From NCBI RefSeq assembly GCF_049446075.1, contig NZ_JBMSEB010000001.1:930001-994000 (forward strand): a stretch of 64,000 nucleotides of DNA, read 5' to 3'. Every line of letters starts with the position of its first letter. Within the stretch, counting starts at the first letter, position 1. The translations under genes were made by a program, and so were the position numbers. Origin of the DNA: Humibacter sp049446075. Lineage in GTDB: Bacteria > Actinomycetota > Actinomycetes > Actinomycetales > Microbacteriaceae. Below the pieces are notes generated by a model. It worked only from the letters and a program-made list of their open reading frames with translations, had not been told where the DNA came from and made no database searches. Below are positions 43,828 through 52,642 of the stretch, in pieces.

Positions 43828-44879
43828 CGGGACCGTCCACCCAGCGCGCGGGCATCCTGACCGCCGGTCTCATCGCGGCGCAGCTCCTTGGGCAGCGAGA
43901 ACATCAGGTCCTCCTCCGCGGTCTTGACGATCTCCACGTCGCCGTAACCGGCGTCCGCCAGATCGTCGAGCAGCTCCTGCACGAGCACCTCGGGAACGGA
44001 TGCGCCGCTCGTCACTCCGACGGTCGCCACGCCCTCGAGCCACTCTTGACGCACCTCGCTCGCGTAGTCGACGCGGTATGCGGCCTTTGCGCCGTGCTCC
44101 AACGCGACCTCCACCAGGCGGACCGAGTTCGACGAGTTGGGCGACCCGACCACGATCACCAGGTCTGCGTCCTGAGCGACCTTCTTGATCGCGACCTGCC
44201 GATTCTGCGTCGCGTAGCAGATGTCGTCGCTCGGCGGGTCGGCGAGCGTGGGGAACCGCTCGCGCAGCCTGCGCACCGTCTCCATCGTCTCGTCCACCGA
44301 GAGCGTGGTCTGCGAGAGCCATACGACGCGCTCGGGGTCGCGCACCTGGATGGAGTCGACGTCGTCCGGGCCGTTCACCAGGGTGACGTGGTCGGGCGCC
44401 TCGCCGGCCGTTCCCTCGACCTCTTCGTGACCGGCGTGGCCGATGAGCAGGATCTCGTAGTCGTCCCTCGCGAACCTGACGGCCTCGCGGTGCACCTTGG
44501 TCACGAGCGGGCAGGTCGCGTCGATGGCGCGCAGCCCGCGGTCGGCCGCCGCCTGCACCACCGACGGCGCCACGCCATGCGCGCTGAAGACGACGTGAGC
44601 GCCCTCCGGCACCTGATCGACGTCGTCGACGAAGACCGCGCCGCGCTTCTCGAGGGTGGAGACGACGTGGATGTTGTGCACGATCTGCTTGCGCACGTAC
44701 ACCGGCGCGCCGTATCGCTCCAAGGCCTTCTCGACGGCCACGACTGCTCTATCCACACCCGCGCAGTATCCACGGGGTGAGGCCAGCAGCACCCGTTTGC
44801 GTCCGACCACCGGGGTATCCTTGAGCCTGCCCCGGACGCCGGGAACACGCGGCATCGCCAGGTCGATCGTGTCGGTCAC
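43824..44879 (-). CDS. ispH: 4-hydroxy-3-methylbut-2-enyl diphosphate reductase
   Basis: A 351-residue IspH/LytB, the last step of the MEP pathway, reducing HMBPP to IPP and DMAPP with a [4Fe-4S] cluster. The cluster cysteines are C39 (SPRGYCAGV), one in DATCPLVTKVH and one in ICYATQNRQ. The N-terminus before VLLASPRGYC has about 25 extra residues. It starts with GTG at 44879, six nt after a TAGAAT box, so the transcript may be leaderless; an ATG at 44855 is an alternative. Confidence 0.96.
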   Translation of the reverse strand: MTDTIDLAMPRVPGVRGRLKDTPVVGRKRVLLASPRGYCAGVDRAVVAVEKALERYGAPVYVRKQIVHNIHVVSTLEKRGAVFVDDVDQVPEGAHVVFSAHGVAPSVVQAAADRGLRAIDATCPLVTKVHREAVRFARDDYEILLIGHAGHEEVEGTAGEAPDHVTLVNGPDDVDSIQVRDPERVVWLSQTTLSVDETMETVRRLRERFPTLADPPSDDICYATQNRQVAIKKVAQDADLVIVVGSPNSSNSVRLVEVALEHGAKAAYRVDYASEVRQEWLEGVATVGVTSGASVPEVLVQELLDDLADAGYGDVEIVKTAEEDLMFSLPKELRRDETGGQDARALGGRSR

Positions 44880-44885
44880 GGGCTG

Positions 44886-44891
44886 ATTCTA
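44886..44891 (-). promoter_or_regulatory. -10 box for a leaderless ispH transcript
   Basis: TAGAAT on the minus strand ends 6 nt before the ispH GTG. The divergent xseA gene has its own ribosome site GGAGGG at 44905-44910 in the same 39-bp spacer. Confidence 0.5.
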
Positions 44892-44918
44892 GTTTGGCCA
44901 CACTGGAGGGAACTGAGC

Positions 44919-46202
44919 GTGACGGATGCCCGCCCCACGGTCGAGACCCCGTGGCCGGTCGCCGTCCTGGCCGGAAAGATCCGCGACTACATCGACCGCC
45001 TCGGCAGCGTGTGGGTCGAGGGCGAGATCACCCAGTGGGGCGTCTCCGGCGGGAACGTCTATGGCAAGCTCAAGGACTGCGAGGCAGACGCGACCGTCTC
45101 GTTCACCATCTGGTCGTCCACACGCTCCAAGATCCCTTCCGACCTGAAGCAGGGCGACCGGGTAGTCGCCCTGATCAAGCCGAACTACTGGTTCAAGGGC
45201 GGCACGCTGTCGATGCAGGTCTACGACATGCGTCACGTGGGTCTGGGCGACCTGCTCGAACGCCTCGAGCGGCTGCGGGCGCAGCTGCGTGAAGAGGGGC
45301 TCTTCGAGCAGGACCGCAAGCGAGAGCTCCCCTTCTTGCCGCACTGCATCGGGCTCGTGACGGGCAAGGACTCCGACGCCGAGAAAGACGTGCTGCGCAA
45401 CGCGCAACTGCGCTGGCCGGCCGTGCGGTTCCGCGTGCGTCACGCCGCGGTCCAGGGCGACAGGTCCGCGGCCGATGTCGCAGCAGGGATCCGTGAGCTC
45501 GACGCCGACCCGGAGGTCGACGTGATCATCGTGGCGCGCGGCGGCGGAGACTTCCAGAACCTGCTGCCGTTCAGCGATGAGACGCTCGTGCGAACCGCGG
45601 CCTCCTGCACGACTCCACTCGTGAGCGCCATCGGCCACGAGAACGACCGTCCGATCCTCGACGATGTCGCCGACCTGCGCGCTTCCACCCCGACGGATGC
45701 CGCAAAGCGCGTCGTGCCGGACGTCGCCGAAGAGTTGCTGCGCGTGCAGCAGGCCTCCACACGCATGAGCACCAGGATGACGGCCCTGCTCGCCCACGAG
45801 GTTGACCGCATCGCGCAGCTGCGTTCCCGTCCGGCGCTGGCGTCGCACGACTGGATCGTCACCACCCGGGCGGACGATCTCACGAGGTACGTCGCACGCG
45901 GAGCTGAGTTGGTCGAGCGCTGCGTCGAACGCGCCGACAACTCAACGCGTGAACTCGCGGCGCGACTGCGCGCCCTTTCGCCCAAGAGCACGCTCGAACG
46001 CGGCTACTCGATAGTGCAGGGACCTGTAGGCATCGTGCGGAGTCCCGCGGATGCCCCGAGCGGCTCTCCCTTGCTGGTGGCGCTCGCCGACGGTGCGCTC
46101 GACGCGACCTCGCTCGGAGAGCACGCGTCCACAGACGAGTCCGACGCCCGCCTCTCCCCCGCGACCCTGGTACCGGCCGAGCACGCCGGGCGCCGCTCAT
46201 AG
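44919..46202 (+). CDS. xseA: exodeoxyribonuclease VII large subunit
   Basis: A 427-residue XseA, catalytic subunit of the single-strand-specific exonuclease VII. The N-terminal OB fold (VWVEGEITQW) is followed by the nuclease core (IIVARGGGDFQNLLPF, ISAIGHENDRPI) and a helical region that recruits small subunits. The C-terminal repeat (LERGYSIVQ) is followed by a short acidic tail. GTG start behind GGAGGG. xseB starts two bases after its stop. Confidence 0.96.
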   Translation: MTDARPTVETPWPVAVLAGKIRDYIDRLGSVWVEGEITQWGVSGGNVYGKLKDCEADATVSFTIWSSTRSKIPSDLKQGDRVVALIKPNYWFKGGTLSMQVYDMRHVGLGDLLERLERLRAQLREEGLFEQDRKRELPFLPHCIGLVTGKDSDAEKDVLRNAQLRWPAVRFRVRHAAVQGDRSAADVAAGIRELDADPEVDVIIVARGGGDFQNLLPFSDETLVRTAASCTTPLVSAIGHENDRPILDDVADLRASTPTDAAKRVVPDVAEELLRVQQASTRMSTRMTALLAHEVDRIAQLRSRPALASHDWIVTTRADDLTRYVARGAELVERCVERADNSTRELAARLRALSPKSTLERGYSIVQGPVGIVRSPADAPSGSPLLVALADGALDATSLGEHASTDESDARLSPATLVPAEHAGRRS

Positions 46203-46203
46203 T

Positions 46204-46482
46204 ATGGATGTCATGCCCCCCGAGCCCCTCCGTCACGCCGACGACGCGCCACTCGCGGCCCTCAGCTACGAGCAGGCGCGCGACGAGCTGATCACCGTCG
46301 TGTCCCGTCTAGAGCAGGGAACCTCCACGCTGGAGGAATCGCTGGCGCTCTGGGAACGCGGCGAGGCGCTTGCACGGCGCTGCGAGGAGTGGTTGATCGG
46401 CGCGAAGGCCAGGTTGGACGCGGCGCGCGCCGGCGTGGATCGCGCGGCAGGGGCAGACGGCCCGCGAGGGGACGCTGCCTGA
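46204..46482 (+). CDS. xseB: exodeoxyribonuclease VII small subunit
   Basis: A 92-residue XseB (89 if the in-frame ATG at 46213 is used). The core LSYEQARDELITVVSRLEQG and TLEESLALWERGEALARRCEEWL form the two-helix structure that multimerises on XseA. No strong ribosome site is seen, so it probably depends on coupling with xseA, which ends at 46202. Confidence 0.93.
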   Translation: MDVMPPEPLRHADDAPLAALSYEQARDELITVVSRLEQGTSTLEESLALWERGEALARRCEEWLIGAKARLDAARAGVDRAAGADGPRGDAA

Positions 46483-46486
46483 GGTC

Positions 46487-47140
46487 ATGGCCAAGAACGA
46501 GCATCCGGTCGTTGCAGAGCTCGGCAGGCCCGAGACTGCCGAAGAGACGGCACGACGCAAGGCGCAGACGTCGACGGACCACCGTCGGCGCCAGACCGTC
46601 AACAATCTCGTGTACTCGCTGCTGGCCACCCTCGCGCTCGTCGTCGTGATCGTTCTGATGGTGCCCCGACCCACGCCCGACGCGATCAAGAGCGTGGACT
46701 ACATCAAGATCGCGCAGCAGGGCGAGGGAACCGAGCCCGATGCGCTGCTCACCCCGAAGCTGTCGAAGGATTGGACCTCGAATTCCGCGCAGCTGCGACA
46801 GCAGACCGGCGACGGCGTCGACGAGTGGTACATCGGCCTGATCACGCCCTCTCAGCAGTACATCGGGCTCGTCCAGGGCTTCAAAGCGAACGGCACGTGG
46901 CTCTCCGACCAGGTTTCGCACTCCGAGGCCGTCGGCTCCACGAGCGTCGACGGCGTCAAGTGGAGCATCTACGACAATCGAGACACGAGCCGTGACGTCG
47001 GCGACGTCAAGTACGCGCTCTCGGCGTCCGAGGGCGACAGCACCGTCGTGCTGTACGGCACGGCCGACACGGCAGAGTTCACTCAACTGGCAGACGCAGT
47101 GAGCCGGCAGCTCGCCTCCGACACGAAGGATCATGGATGA
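46487..47140 (+). CDS. DUF4245 membrane-anchored protein
   Basis: A 217-residue DUF4245 protein: a charged N-terminus, one membrane helix (LVYSLLATLALVVVIVLM, about residues 42-60) and an extracytoplasmic domain. The family is restricted to actinobacteria and its role is unknown. Its neighbours in many genomes are glpX, fum and xse genes, as here. Its stop overlaps the carbonic anhydrase start (ATGA). Confidence 0.88.
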   Translation: MAKNEHPVVAELGRPETAEETARRKAQTSTDHRRRQTVNNLVYSLLATLALVVVIVLMVPRPTPDAIKSVDYIKIAQQGEGTEPDALLTPKLSKDWTSNSAQLRQQTGDGVDEWYIGLITPSQQYIGLVQGFKANGTWLSDQVSHSEAVGSTSVDGVKWSIYDNRDTSRDVGDVKYALSASEGDSTVVLYGTADTAEFTQLADAVSRQLASDTKDHG

Positions 47141-47763
47141 CCGACAGCAGACCCGCAGACGCCTGGGCCCAGTTGATGGCCGGCAACCAGCGCTTCATAG
47201 CGGGTACGCCGGAGCATCCGCGGCAGGACGCCGAACGGCGCGCGCAGACCGAGGGGTCCCAGTCGCCGGTCGCGACCATCTTCGGGTGCAGCGACTCGCG
47301 TCTGGCCGCCGAGATCATCTTCGACCTGGGGCTCGGTGACGCGTTCGTCATCCGCAATGCCGGCCAAGTCATCTCCGAGTCGGTCCTGGGGTCCATCGAG
47401 TACGCGGTCGCCGTGCTCCATGTTCCCCTCCTGCTCGTTCTGAGCCACGACAGCTGCGGCGCGGTACGCGCCGCCATCGACTCCGCCGCTCCTGACGCCG
47501 AGCGGCTTCCGCCGCACATCGCCGACCTGATCGCTCCGATTCTTCCCGCGGTTCGCCGGGTCGCCGGCGAGGTCATCGATCCCGGCGCCGTGGACGCGTC
47601 GGTGGTCGGCCGCGAGCACGTGCAAGACACCGTCAGCGAGCTGCTGCGCCGCAGCGAGCTCGTCGCGCAGGCCGTGGCCGACGGCGAGCTCGCGATCGTG
47701 GGCGCCAACTACCGCCTGAGCGACGGAACCGTGACCTCACACCTCGTCATCGGCGAGGTCTGA
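47137..47763 (+). CDS. beta-class carbonic anhydrase
   Basis: A 208-residue zinc carbonic anhydrase interconverting CO2 and bicarbonate. Zinc ligands are C51 (FGCSDSR), H104 and C107 (LSHDSCGAV), with the D53-R55 catalytic dyad. The family's second helix pair is complete. It overlaps DUF4245 by 4 bp and lies 33 bp before fumC, so the run xseA to fumC could be one transcript. Confidence 0.94.
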   Translation: MTDSRPADAWAQLMAGNQRFIAGTPEHPRQDAERRAQTEGSQSPVATIFGCSDSRLAAEIIFDLGLGDAFVIRNAGQVISESVLGSIEYAVAVLHVPLLLVLSHDSCGAVRAAIDSAAPDAERLPPHIADLIAPILPAVRRVAGEVIDPGAVDASVVGREHVQDTVSELLRRSELVAQAVADGELAIVGANYRLSDGTVTSHLVIGEV

Positions 47764-47796
47764 CCCTGAAACAACACAACGACGAGGGATCCCCGA

Positions 47797-49215
47797 ATGG
47801 ACAGCCATAATCCCGGCGACGACGCCGACTTCCGCATCGAGCACGACACCATGGGCGAGGTACGCGTTCCTCGGAATGCCCTGTACGGTGCACAGACTCA
47901 ACGGGCCGTGGAGAACTTCCCCATTTCCGGTTCCACCCTGGAATCCGCCCAGATCGCGGCACTCGCGCGCATCAAGAAGTCGGCCGCCCTGGCCAACGCC
48001 GAGCTCGGCGTGCTCGAGCCCGACATCGCCGAGGCCATCGCGTCTGCCGCAGACGAGGTGATCACCGGGGTGCACGACGACGAGTTCCCGATCGATGTGT
48101 ACCAGACCGGCAGCGGCACGTCGTCGAACATGAACATGAACGAGGTGCTGGCAACGCTGGCGTCGCGCCGGTTGGGCCGCAAGGTGCATCCGAACGACCA
48201 CGTCAATGCGTCGCAATCCTCCAACGACGTGTTCCCGACCTCGGTGCACATCGCTGTCACGGGCGCCTTGATCGACGACCTCATCCCGGCGCTCGACCAC
48301 CTCGCCGTCGCGCTCGAGGAGAAGGCGGAGCTCTGGAAGGATGCCGTCAAGGCCGGCCGCACGCACCTCATGGACGCCACTCCGGTCACGCTCGGTCAGG
48401 AATTCGGCGGCTATGCGGCACAGATGCGGCTCGGCATCGAGCGCGTACAGTCCGCTCTCGCCCGCGTCGCTGAGGTCCCGCTCGGCGGCACCGCGGTCGG
48501 CACAGGCATCAACACGCCTGCCGGGTTTCCGCAACTGGTGATCCGTCTGCTGACGCAGGAGACCGAGCTTCCCATCACGGAGGCCCGCAACCATTTCGAG
48601 GCGCAGGCCAACAGGGACGCGCTCGTCGAGGCATCCGGCGCCCTGCGCACGATCGCCATCAGCCTCACCAAGATCTGCAACGACCTGCGCTGGATGGGCT
48701 CGGGGCCGAACACCGGCCTCGGCGAGCTGCACATCCCCGACCTGCAGCCGGGCTCGTCGATCATGCCGGGCAAGGTCAACCCGGTCATCCCGGAGGCCAC
48801 ACTCATGGTCGCCGCCCGGGTCATCGGGAACGACGCCACCATCGCATGGAGCGGGGCATCCGGCACATTCGAGCTCAACGTGGCCATCCCGGTGATGGGG
48901 ACTGCGCTGCTCGAGTCGATCCGCCTGCTCTCCGGCGCCACGCGCGTGCTCGCGGACAAGACGGTGCGCGGGCTGGAGGCCGACCTCGAGCGCGCGCGGG
49001 CGCTGGCCGAATCGTCTCCGTCGATCGTGACTCCCCTGAACAAGATCATCGGCTACGAGGCGGCGGCCAAAATCGCCAAGCACGCCGTGGCAAAGGGCAT
49101 CACCGTGCGCGATGCCGTCATCGACCTGGGCTTCGTGGAACGCGGTGAGGTCACGCTCGAGCAGCTCGACTCGGCGCTCGACGTGCTCAGCATGACCAGG
49201 CCCCCGACGGTCTAG
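47797..49215 (+). CDS. fumC: class II fumarate hydratase
   Basis: A 472-residue iron-independent fumarase of the TCA cycle, hydrating fumarate to L-malate. The superfamily signature GSSIMPGKVNPV, the substrate segment SGTSSNMNMNEV and GRTHLMDATPVTLGQEF are present. The ATG at 47797 follows GAGGGA. The length fits FumC. Confidence 0.97.
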   Translation: MDSHNPGDDADFRIEHDTMGEVRVPRNALYGAQTQRAVENFPISGSTLESAQIAALARIKKSAALANAELGVLEPDIAEAIASAADEVITGVHDDEFPIDVYQTGSGTSSNMNMNEVLATLASRRLGRKVHPNDHVNASQSSNDVFPTSVHIAVTGALIDDLIPALDHLAVALEEKAELWKDAVKAGRTHLMDATPVTLGQEFGGYAAQMRLGIERVQSALARVAEVPLGGTAVGTGINTPAGFPQLVIRLLTQETELPITEARNHFEAQANRDALVEASGALRTIAISLTKICNDLRWMGSGPNTGLGELHIPDLQPGSSIMPGKVNPVIPEATLMVAARVIGNDATIAWSGASGTFELNVAIPVMGTALLESIRLLSGATRVLADKTVRGLEADLERARALAESSPSIVTPLNKIIGYEAAAKIAKHAVAKGITVRDAVIDLGFVERGEVTLEQLDSALDVLSMTRPPTV

Positions 49216-49242
49216 CAAGCACACCCTCGGCCGGGCTGCCGC

Positions 49243-49809
49243 TCAGACGAACAGGGGCAGCCCGGCGACCGACGCCCAGAACCCGCCGAGCAGGTACGGC
49301 CCGAACGCGATGTTCCCGGCGCCGCCACGCGCGGCGAGCACAGCCAGGGCCGAGACGCCCGCACCGACGAAACCCAGCACAACCGCGCCGATGACCACGA
49401 CGACAGAGGCCGCCCCGCCGGCCAATGCAAGCACGGCGCCGAGTTTCACGTCGCCCATCCCCAACCCGCCCGTCGCGGCAAGCAGGGCGAAAAAGCCTCC
49501 GACCACCACGACCGCGAGCACCGCACCCGTGGGCGCCCGGCCGCTCGCAAGCCAGCCGAAGACGGCCCCAACCGACGCGAACGCGAAGCCGGGAAGCACG
49601 AGCGCGTTCGGCAGCCGGTGCTCGGCGAGATCCACCCGGCACAGCTCCGGTGTGACAAGCGCGAGGTACAGGCATCCGACCGCTTCGAAGCGGGGTCCCA
49701 TGCCGTAGAGGCAGAGCACCAGCAACGCGCCGGCGAGCGGAACCTGCCACGCACAGCGCCAGAGAGGCATGCCTGAAGGCTTCGACGAGAGCTGCGTTGA
49801 CGAAGACAC
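49243..49809 (-). CDS. prepilin peptidase-like A24 protease, catalytic half only
   Basis: A 188-residue membrane protein of the type IV prepilin peptidase A24 family. The first catalytic aspartate is in VDLAEHRLPNAL and the second in the GLGMGDVKLG motif. It lacks the N-terminal methyltransferase/zinc domain of full PilD, as in TadV/CpaA-type enzymes. No pilin or secretion gene is adjacent, so its substrate is elsewhere or unknown. Confidence 0.85.
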   Translation of the reverse strand: MSSSTQLSSKPSGMPLWRCAWQVPLAGALLVLCLYGMGPRFEAVGCLYLALVTPELCRVDLAEHRLPNALVLPGFAFASVGAVFGWLASGRAPTGAVLAVVVVGGFFALLAATGGLGMGDVKLGAVLALAGGAASVVVVIGAVVLGFVGAGVSALAVLAARGGAGNIAFGPYLLGGFWASVAGLPLFV

Positions 49810-49884
49810 GGCACGAAGGTACCCGGCGTCACGGCAGCCGCGCTCTCGTTATGCACAGGGTTCGGCGCATCCCTTGAACAGACC

Positions 49885-49919
49885 GAACCGCACGCCGGCC
49901 CCTCTCCGGCGTGCGGTTC
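49885..49919. terminator. strong hairpin after the PhoH gene
   Basis: The 14-bp perfect arms GAACCGCACGCCGG (49885-49898) and its complement (49906-49919) close a 7-nt loop. It lies 21 nt beyond the phoH stop and 75 bp before the start of the prepilin peptidase gene. It would form on either strand; it most likely ends phoH transcripts. Confidence 0.75.
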
Positions 49920-49940
49920 AGCTGTTGTAGCGGAGCCCGG

Positions 49941-51347
49941 TCAGGCGATCTCGCCGAACTCCAGCATCTGCGTGACGAGCGCGGCGATGGCAGAGCGCTC
50001 AGAGCGTGTCAGGGTGACGTGCCCGAACAGCGGGTGCCCCTTCAGCGTCTCGATGACCGAGGCGACTCCGTCGTGACGTCCGACGCGCAGGTTGTCGCGC
50101 TGAGCCACGTCGTGCGTGAGAACCACCTTGGAGTTCTGCCCGATGCGACTGAGCACCGTGAGCAACACGTTCCGCTCGAGCGACTGTGCTTCGTCGACGA
50201 TCACGAACGCATCATGCAGCGAGCGGCCTCGGATATGCGTGAGCGGCAGCACCTCGAGGATGCCCCGATCCACCACCTCATCGATGACGTTCTGCGAGAC
50301 GACCGCGCCCAGTGTGTCGTAGACGGCCTCGCCCCACGGCGTCATCTTCTCGCCCTGGTCGCCCGGCAGGTACCCGAGCTCCTGGCCGCCGACCGCGTAG
50401 AGCGGGCGGAACACCATGATCTTCTTGTGCTGCTGTCGCTCCAGCACCGACTCGAGACCGGCGCAGAGAGCCAGGGCCGACTTGCCCGTGCCTGCGCGGC
50501 CGCCGAGGGAGAGGATCCCGATCTCGGGGTCGAGCAGCATGTCGATCGCCAGCCGTTGCTCGGCAGACCTGCCGTGCAGTCCGAACACGTCGCGGTCGCC
50601 ACGCACGAGCTTCATGACTCCGTTTTCGGTCACTCGGCCGAGTGCGGAGCCGCGATCGGAGTGCACGATGAGGCCGGTGTTGATGGGCACGCCGGTGAGA
50701 GCATCCGACTGCAGCTGTTCGTGCTCGTAGAGCTTGGCCATGTCGTCGGAGCCGAGGTTCAACTCCGCGACGCCCGTCCATCCGGACTCCGGCGCCAGCT
50801 CCGCGCGATACTCCTCGGCCGTCAGGCCGATGGATGCCGCCTTCACCCGCAGTGGCATGTCCTTCGACACGACGGTGACGGCCAGCCCATCGTTGGCAAG
50901 GTTCTGCGCGACGGCCAGGATGCGGGAGTCGTTGTCGCCTAGCTGCAGCCCGCTGGGCAGCACCGACATGTTCGAGTGGTTGAGCTCCACGCGCAGCGAT
51001 CCGCCTTCGCCGACGGGCACCGGGAAGTCCAGGCGGCCGTGTTGTACGCGCATCTCGTCGAGAAGCCGGAGCGCCTGCCTGGCGAAGTATCCGATCTCAG
51101 GATCGTTGCGCTTGCCTTCCAGCTCACTGATGACCACGACGGGGATGACCACCGCGTGCTCGGCGAATCGGAACAGCGCCCTGGGATCCGATAGCAGCAC
51201 CGACGTATCGAGCACGTACGTGCGCTCGGTCTGGCGCAGCTGCTCCGACCGACCGGACTGGCTCGACTGTGCCGGGCCGGTCTGGCCGTCGGCCACACCG
51301 TCCGTCAGCAACTCGGCAGCCGGCACCTGGGTTCGCATAGCGGTCAC
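49941..51347 (-). CDS. PIN domain-PhoH fusion protein (PhoH2-like)
   Basis: A 468-residue protein. A PIN nuclease domain (TYVLDTSVLLSDPRALFRFAEH, about residues 45-180, with acidic residues D in DTS and ELEGK) is joined to a PhoH P-loop ATPase (GGRAGTGKSALAL, VIVDEAQSLERN). Mycobacterial PhoH2 proteins of this layout are RNA helicase/RNases paired with a small PhoAT antitoxin. No such small gene is visible in the 173-bp spacer before it. GTG at 51347 has GGGAG at 5 nt; an ATG at 51338 is an alternative. Confidence 0.92.
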   Translation of the reverse strand: MTAMRTQVPAAELLTDGVADGQTGPAQSSQSGRSEQLRQTERTYVLDTSVLLSDPRALFRFAEHAVVIPVVVISELEGKRNDPEIGYFARQALRLLDEMRVQHGRLDFPVPVGEGGSLRVELNHSNMSVLPSGLQLGDNDSRILAVAQNLANDGLAVTVVSKDMPLRVKAASIGLTAEEYRAELAPESGWTGVAELNLGSDDMAKLYEHEQLQSDALTGVPINTGLIVHSDRGSALGRVTENGVMKLVRGDRDVFGLHGRSAEQRLAIDMLLDPEIGILSLGGRAGTGKSALALCAGLESVLERQQHKKIMVFRPLYAVGGQELGYLPGDQGEKMTPWGEAVYDTLGAVVSQNVIDEVVDRGILEVLPLTHIRGRSLHDAFVIVDEAQSLERNVLLTVLSRIGQNSKVVLTHDVAQRDNLRVGRHDGVASVIETLKGHPLFGHVTLTRSERSAIAALVTQMLEFGEIA

Positions 51348-51520
51348 AACCACTCCCACCCCGCGCGCCCAGCGATCTGGGGCTGCGCGGATCCTGTCGA
51401 CGAAGCGGCCGCACCTTTCAAGACGACTCCGTAACGGACGCCTCGGCCGGGCTGGATGCCCGACAACACCGACGCTAGGCCCGGGGACCGACATCCGCTC
51501 GCAGGACACGCGAGGGTTGA

Positions 51521-52633
51521 CTATGCGGTGGCGTAGGAGGTGAACGCCGCGCGCACCATCTCGAGCGTCTCGTCGCCCAGGGAGACGTGCGCGCTCAACC
51601 TCACGGTGCCTCCCCTGGTCGTGGCGGTGACGCCGTGGTTGAAGAGCGATGCCGTGAGGGCTGTGAGCCGGTGGTGCGGCGGCTGGAGCACGACGATGCC
51701 GGCACGCTCCGTCGTCTCACGGGCCGAGACCACCGGGATGGCATACTCGTCGGCCAGGTCGATCAGGCGGTCGACCCGGTCGGAGACTGCCGCCTCGATC
51801 ACGTCGACGCCGACGGATGCCACGTCTTCCAGAGCCGCGGACATCCTCGCCTGCGCGACGCTGTCCGGCCTGGCGACCGAGAATGCCGTCGCGCCGCGCT
51901 CAGGCGGCAAGACCTCGTCGAATGGGTCGAGAACTCCGGCTCCCGTGTGGCCGCTCCAGACCGGCGTCAGACCGTCGATCGCGCGGTCCGACAGCGCCAT
52001 GAAAGCGGCACCCCAGCCGGCTCGCAACCACTTCTCCGCGCCGGCCACCACCACATCGGCCACCTCGTACGGCGCATCGACCACACCGAAACCCTGCACG
52101 GCGTCGACGATGAGCAACCGATCCCCGATCACCTGCCTGATGCCGTCGATATCGGCCACGTACCCGGTGCGTGAGTCGACCAGGCTCACCGCGACCGCCG
52201 TCACCGAGGCCGACAACTGCTCGCGCAGGGTGCCGGGGGTGACCCGGCCGTGGTCGGTCTCCAGCCAGAGCGGCTGCACGGCGTGCAGCGCCTCGGATGC
52301 CCGGGCAGCGGCGAACGTGACGGACGGGAACTCGGCTCTGGAGAGCAACACCCTCCCGGTCAGCCCGAACATGGCGTGCATGAGCCCTGTTCCCACGTTG
52401 GGCTGGAACACGATCTGTTCGGCGGGGAAGCCGGTGAGGGCGGACGCGGCGACACGCATCCGTTCGTCTTCGGTGCGCAGCGGCTCGAGGGCGCCGAACC
52501 TGGCGCGCGAGAACAGCTCGTTGATGCCGTGCACCTCGGCGATCACGGATGCCGACAGCGGCCCGACACGCGCGAAGTCCAGGTATCCCGGCTCCTCGAG
52601 AAAGCCGCCCGCGAACTCATCGATGGTTGTCAT
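51521..52633 (-). CDS. class V aminotransferase-fold PLP enzyme
   Basis: A 370-residue fold type I PLP enzyme of the class V group (isopenicillin N epimerase/kynureninase/cysteine desulfurase relatives). The PLP lysine is in VVAGAEKWLRAGWGAAF and the cofactor Asp in LLIVDAVQGFG. The loop lacks the catalytic cysteine of desulfurases. Substrate unknown. It follows the uppS-like gene by 9 bp and could share its transcript. Confidence 0.85.
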   Translation of the reverse strand: MTTIDEFAGGFLEEPGYLDFARVGPLSASVIAEVHGINELFSRARFGALEPLRTEDERMRVAASALTGFPAEQIVFQPNVGTGLMHAMFGLTGRVLLSRAEFPSVTFAAARASEALHAVQPLWLETDHGRVTPGTLREQLSASVTAVAVSLVDSRTGYVADIDGIRQVIGDRLLIVDAVQGFGVVDAPYEVADVVVAGAEKWLRAGWGAAFMALSDRAIDGLTPVWSGHTGAGVLDPFDEVLPPERGATAFSVARPDSVAQARMSAALEDVASVGVDVIEAAVSDRVDRLIDLADEYAIPVVSARETTERAGIVVLQPPHHRLTALTASLFNHGVTATTRGGTVRLSAHVSLGDETLEMVRAAFTSYATA

Positions 52634-52642
52634 GCAGGACCC

